From Campylobacterales bacterium (GTDB lineage Bacteria > Campylobacterota > Campylobacteria > Campylobacterales > Sulfurovaceae), in assembly GCA_014763905.1 (NCBI GenBank), contig JACXUN010000060.1, forward strand, positions 1-8,194: 8,194 nucleotides of DNA, in the 5' to 3' direction. Under the pieces are notes generated by a model. It did no database searches, was not told where the DNA came from, and worked only from the letters and a program-made list of their open reading frames with translations. The position numbers were made by a program, and so were the translations under genes. Shown piece after piece: positions 6,197-8,194 of the stretch (within the stretch, counting starts at the first letter, position 1; every line of letters starts with the position of its first letter).

Positions 6197-7471
6197 ATGC
6201 GTCTACTACTTACTTTTTTACTCTTTACCGCTTTTCTGATATCCGATACCTTTACCGTCGCCTCTTACAATGTTGAAAATCTTTTTGATATGGAGCGAAA
6301 CGGTCACGAATATCCCGAATACCTCCCCAATCAACACAACTGGAATCAACGTACCCTACAGCAGAAACTCACCAATATCTCCGAAGTGATTTGTGATCTC
6401 AATGCCGATATGATCGGACTGCAAGAGATTGAGAATCAAAATGCTTTGAAGCTTTTGCAGAAGAGTTTACGAGACTATGGATGCTACTATCCTCACTATG
6501 CAATCTCCCAAACCAAACAGAGTGCGATACAGGTAGCACTCCTCTCCAAAATTCCGATTCAAAGCAGTCAGGATATTATTGTTAGTCGAGTAGGAGGAGT
6601 TCGTGATATTTTAGAGGTCAAAGTAACGATCGCCAATAACCCGCTCTATCTCTATATCAATCACTGGAATTCCAAACGTTCACCGGAAAGTAAACGAATG
6701 CGTTCCGCCAAAGCACTTGTCAATCGACTCCGGTCACTGCCGCACTCGACAGAGTATATTCTGCTTGGGGATTTCAACAGTGACTACAACGAATATCTTA
6801 CTATAGAACCTCAACATAATGATACGACGGGCAAAACCGGTATCAATCATATCTTAGAGACGATCGCAGAGGATCAAGCTTTGGTTCATGAATGTGCTAT
6901 CTCTTCATCCAATCATCAACACTATAATCTATGGCTGGAACTGCCGATTTATCAACGATGGAGTCATAACTTTTATGGTAACAAGCAGGGACTCGATGCG
7001 ATAGTGATCCCCGGTAGTATGATGGATGGAAAGGGTATCGATTATCTCAATGATTCGTTCACCGTGTTCAAAAAATCCTATCTCTTTCATACCAAAGGCT
7101 ACATTTATCGCTGGGAGTATCGCAAAAAGCGGCATACTCGTAAAGGCTATTCCGATCATCTGCCGGTTATGGCAAGCTTTTCGACTCAGCCTTATCAGAG
7201 AGCCAACTGTACGATTAGCAACACCACGATTGAGCAATTGACTCATCAAGTCACGCTCTCCTTTCCGCTTCGATTGCAACAAGTAGATGTCGTCAAATCG
7301 GAGAAAAATAAAGTCACTCTACAGGATCAATCAGGAAAGGACATTGAGGTTTTCGGTATCGATATGCCATTGCATCTTCATCACCGATATGATCTGATCG
7401 TTTACCAGCGAAACTACTATCAAGATCGTTATGAGATTGTTGACTATAGTATTGAAAAAAGCTATGATTAG
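6197..7471 (+). CDS. Secreted endonuclease/exonuclease/phosphatase-family protein
   Basis: This 424-residue member of the EEP superfamily (DNase I/exonuclease III fold) is a metal-dependent phosphodiesterase type. The signal sequence MRLLLTFLLFTAFLIS (1-16) sends it to the periplasm or outside. The catalytic set is visible in order: Asn25 (SYNVENL), Glu77 (LQEIEN), His156 (NHW), Asp192 and Asn194 (GDFNSD), Asp267 (GLDAIV) and Asp320-His321 (SDHLP). The core ends near residue 330. A further 90 or so residues form a beta-rich C-terminal domain that I suspect is OB-like, as in some extracellular nucleases; this is unproven. The substrate cannot be told from the sequence. ATG 6197 is chosen because the signal begins there; no convincing ribosome site precedes it, and a hairpin ends six bases before. 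Confidence 0.87.
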   Translation: MRLLLTFLLFTAFLISDTFTVASYNVENLFDMERNGHEYPEYLPNQHNWNQRTLQQKLTNISEVICDLNADMIGLQEIENQNALKLLQKSLRDYGCYYPHYAISQTKQSAIQVALLSKIPIQSSQDIIVSRVGGVRDILEVKVTIANNPLYLYINHWNSKRSPESKRMRSAKALVNRLRSLPHSTEYILLGDFNSDYNEYLTIEPQHNDTTGKTGINHILETIAEDQALVHECAISSSNHQHYNLWLELPIYQRWSHNFYGNKQGLDAIVIPGSMMDGKGIDYLNDSFTVFKKSYLFHTKGYIYRWEYRKKRHTRKGYSDHLPVMASFSTQPYQRANCTISNTTIEQLTHQVTLSFPLRLQQVDVVKSEKNKVTLQDQSGKDIEVFGIDMPLHLHHRYDLIVYQRNYYQDRYEIVDYSIEKSYD

Positions 7472-7486
7472 TCAGTTATTTTAGGA

Positions 7487-7506
7487 GTCGGAGGCTTCAG
7501 TCCCGA
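7487..7506 (+). repeat. Imperfect hairpin in front of the HemJ-like gene
   Basis: TCGGA and TCCCGA can pair with one bulged base around the loop GGCTTCAG. The form resembles the short palindromes of GTCGG...CCGAC type seen between genes in many proteobacteria. It lies eight bases upstream of the AGGAG ribosome site of the next gene. Too weak and GC-poor downstream to call a terminator. Confidence 0.3.
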
Positions 7507-7524
7507 ACAAATTGAGGAGAATAA

Positions 7525-8031
7525 ATGATCCAATACTACCAAGAAATTCTAGCCTTCCACATTATCGCCGTACTCTCATGGATGGCGATGCTTTTTTATA
7601 TGCCGAGACTCTTTGTCTATCACCAAGAGCATCAGGATAAAAAAGAGTTCACCGATGTGGTCAAAATTCAAGAGCAAAAAATCTACAAAGTGATCGGTTT
7701 ACCGGCAATGTGGGCGACGATAATCAGTGGCGCAACGTTGATTTTTCTCAATCCGGCACTGTTAGAACAGGATTGGATGATCGCCAAATTGTCGGTATTA
7801 TCACTCTTAATCGCCTACTCTTTTAGTCTGGAGTATTTTAGAAAGATTTTAGAAGTTGATGAGTGTTATCGTAATGGTCAATTTTTCCGAGCCTATAATG
7901 AAGTGTCGACACTTTTAGCCATTCTGATTGTAGTCTATGTCATTACTAAGTCGGTTCCCATCTATTTTTCGATTGGGATTACACTCTTTTTTGGATTGAT
8001 TATTTATAAGATAATGACCAAAAAAGTATAA
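7525..8031 (+). CDS. hemJ: HemJ-like membrane protein (CopD/UPF0093 family)
   Basis: HemJ is a heme-binding membrane protein that oxidises protoporphyrinogen IX to protoporphyrin IX in many bacteria lacking HemG and HemY. The 168 residues match its N-terminal helix well: FHIIAVLSWMAMLFYMPRLF, with His12 (the expected heme ligand), Arg28 and His33. VKIQEQKIY, Lys88 (MIAKL) and RAYNEVSTLL (about 122-131) are also family positions. About five membrane helices are seen (8-30, 60-78, 86-103, 127-143, 146-163). It departs from the family in several places: Ile in place of the His before AKL, IAYSFS where IAYH is usual, NEVST in place of NEVPT, and an extra C-terminal helix (usual length about 145). 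It could be a true but divergent HemJ or a paralogue with another role. AGGAG at 7515-7519 is five bases before ATG. Confidence 0.8.
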   Translation: MIQYYQEILAFHIIAVLSWMAMLFYMPRLFVYHQEHQDKKEFTDVVKIQEQKIYKVIGLPAMWATIISGATLIFLNPALLEQDWMIAKLSVLSLLIAYSFSLEYFRKILEVDECYRNGQFFRAYNEVSTLLAILIVVYVITKSVPIYFSIGITLFFGLIIYKIMTKKV

Positions 8032-8084
8032 TGCGAGAAAATTGACTTATTTAACACTTTATGTTATTTTATGATAAGAAATTA

Positions 8085-8090
8085 TATAAT
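8085..8090 (+). promoter_or_regulatory. Possible -10 box upstream of the insertion sequence end
   Basis: A perfect TATAAT occurs ten bases before the presumed insertion-sequence end, in very AT-rich DNA, so chance is a real possibility. TTGACT at 8042-8047 is followed after 17 bases by TATTTT (8065-8070), a second candidate promoter pointing the same way. The 8032-8099 spacer holds no gene I can support. Confidence 0.25.
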
Positions 8091-8099
8091 ATTACTTAA

Positions 8100-8194
8100 G
8101 GGCACCTCTAAAAACTCCAGCATAACCACTTTAAAACCACAATTTAGCTAAAATATCTACTATACATCATCATAAAGGTTTAGAAATGGCAGGA
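8100..8194 (+). mobile_element. Probable left end of an IS5-type insertion sequence (partial)
   Basis: The stretch starting GGGCACCTCTAAAAACTCC resembles the terminal repeats of IS5-family elements of the GAGACCTTTGCAAAAC type as I recall them. An ORF opens 86 bases inside, the usual distance for such elements. TTAA (8096-8099) directly before it fits the YTAR target that IS5-like elements duplicate. The right end lies beyond the window, so the inverted repeat cannot be tested. Family assignment is tentative. Confidence 0.45.
8186..8194 (+). CDS. Start of a gene cut by the window edge, probable transposase
   Basis: Only the codons for Met-Ala-Gly are inside the window. AAGG at 8175-8178 lies seven bases upstream of the ATG, a workable ribosome site. 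A MAG start is common in one group of IS5-family transposases, which agrees with the insertion-sequence-like end just upstream, but three residues prove nothing on their own. Confidence 0.4.

Noticed and set aside
6929..7282. ORFs on both strands inside the nuclease-like gene
   Set aside because: The EEP catalytic motifs, including SDHLP, run through this region in the main frame, so the others are shadows.

Overview
The window reads as chromosomal DNA from a low-GC Gram-negative bacterium, most probably one of the Campylobacterota (the Sulfurimonas/Sulfurovum side is a guess). Supporting signs are compact gene packing, AT-rich spacers with Campylobacterota-like promoters (good -10 boxes, weak -35 boxes), and a HemJ-like protein whose N-terminal helix resembles the Helicobacter/Campylobacter form. 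The assignment rests on protein character only; no rRNA or other phylogenetic marker is present.

Layout. (1) Positions 1-435: a promoter and a small standalone chorismate mutase of the PchB/AroQ-alpha type on the + strand, ending in a hairpin that can terminate transcription from both sides. (2) Positions 436-2802, minus strand: an apparent three-gene operon, read from 2802 down. It holds a shortened, motif-altered DUF255/YyaL-type thioredoxin-fold protein, a 208-residue lipoprotein of unknown function, and a 58-residue lipoprotein with an acidic tail. (3) Positions 2803-3004: a divergent promoter region, with a possible 19-codon leader ORF fused TAATG-style to the next gene. (4) Positions 3005-8031, + strand: dsbD, a cvfB-type S1-domain RNA-binding protein, a yidB-like gene, a secreted endonuclease/exonuclease/phosphatase-family protein and a HemJ-like membrane protein. 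A 22-bp perfect hairpin lies between the second and third of these. (5) Positions 8032-8194: an AT-rich spacer running into what looks like the left end of an insertion sequence, with the first three codons of its transposase at the window edge.

How the genes relate. DsbD carries electrons from cytoplasmic thioredoxin to the periplasm and has exactly its six redox cysteines. Divergent from it is a thioredoxin-fold protein that has lost one cysteine of its CxxC, so the junction pairs an intact thiol pathway with a degenerate thioredoxin-like gene. Many of the other products are exported or in the envelope (two lipoproteins, the secreted nuclease-like protein, the HemJ-like protein). The remainder look like housekeeping genes. 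I see no CRISPR array, toxin-antitoxin pair, phage module or obvious defence system. The most unusual items are the altered DUF255 motifs, the HemJ-like protein lacking several usual residues, the hairpin with an embedded stop codon, and the possible leader ORF before dsbD.
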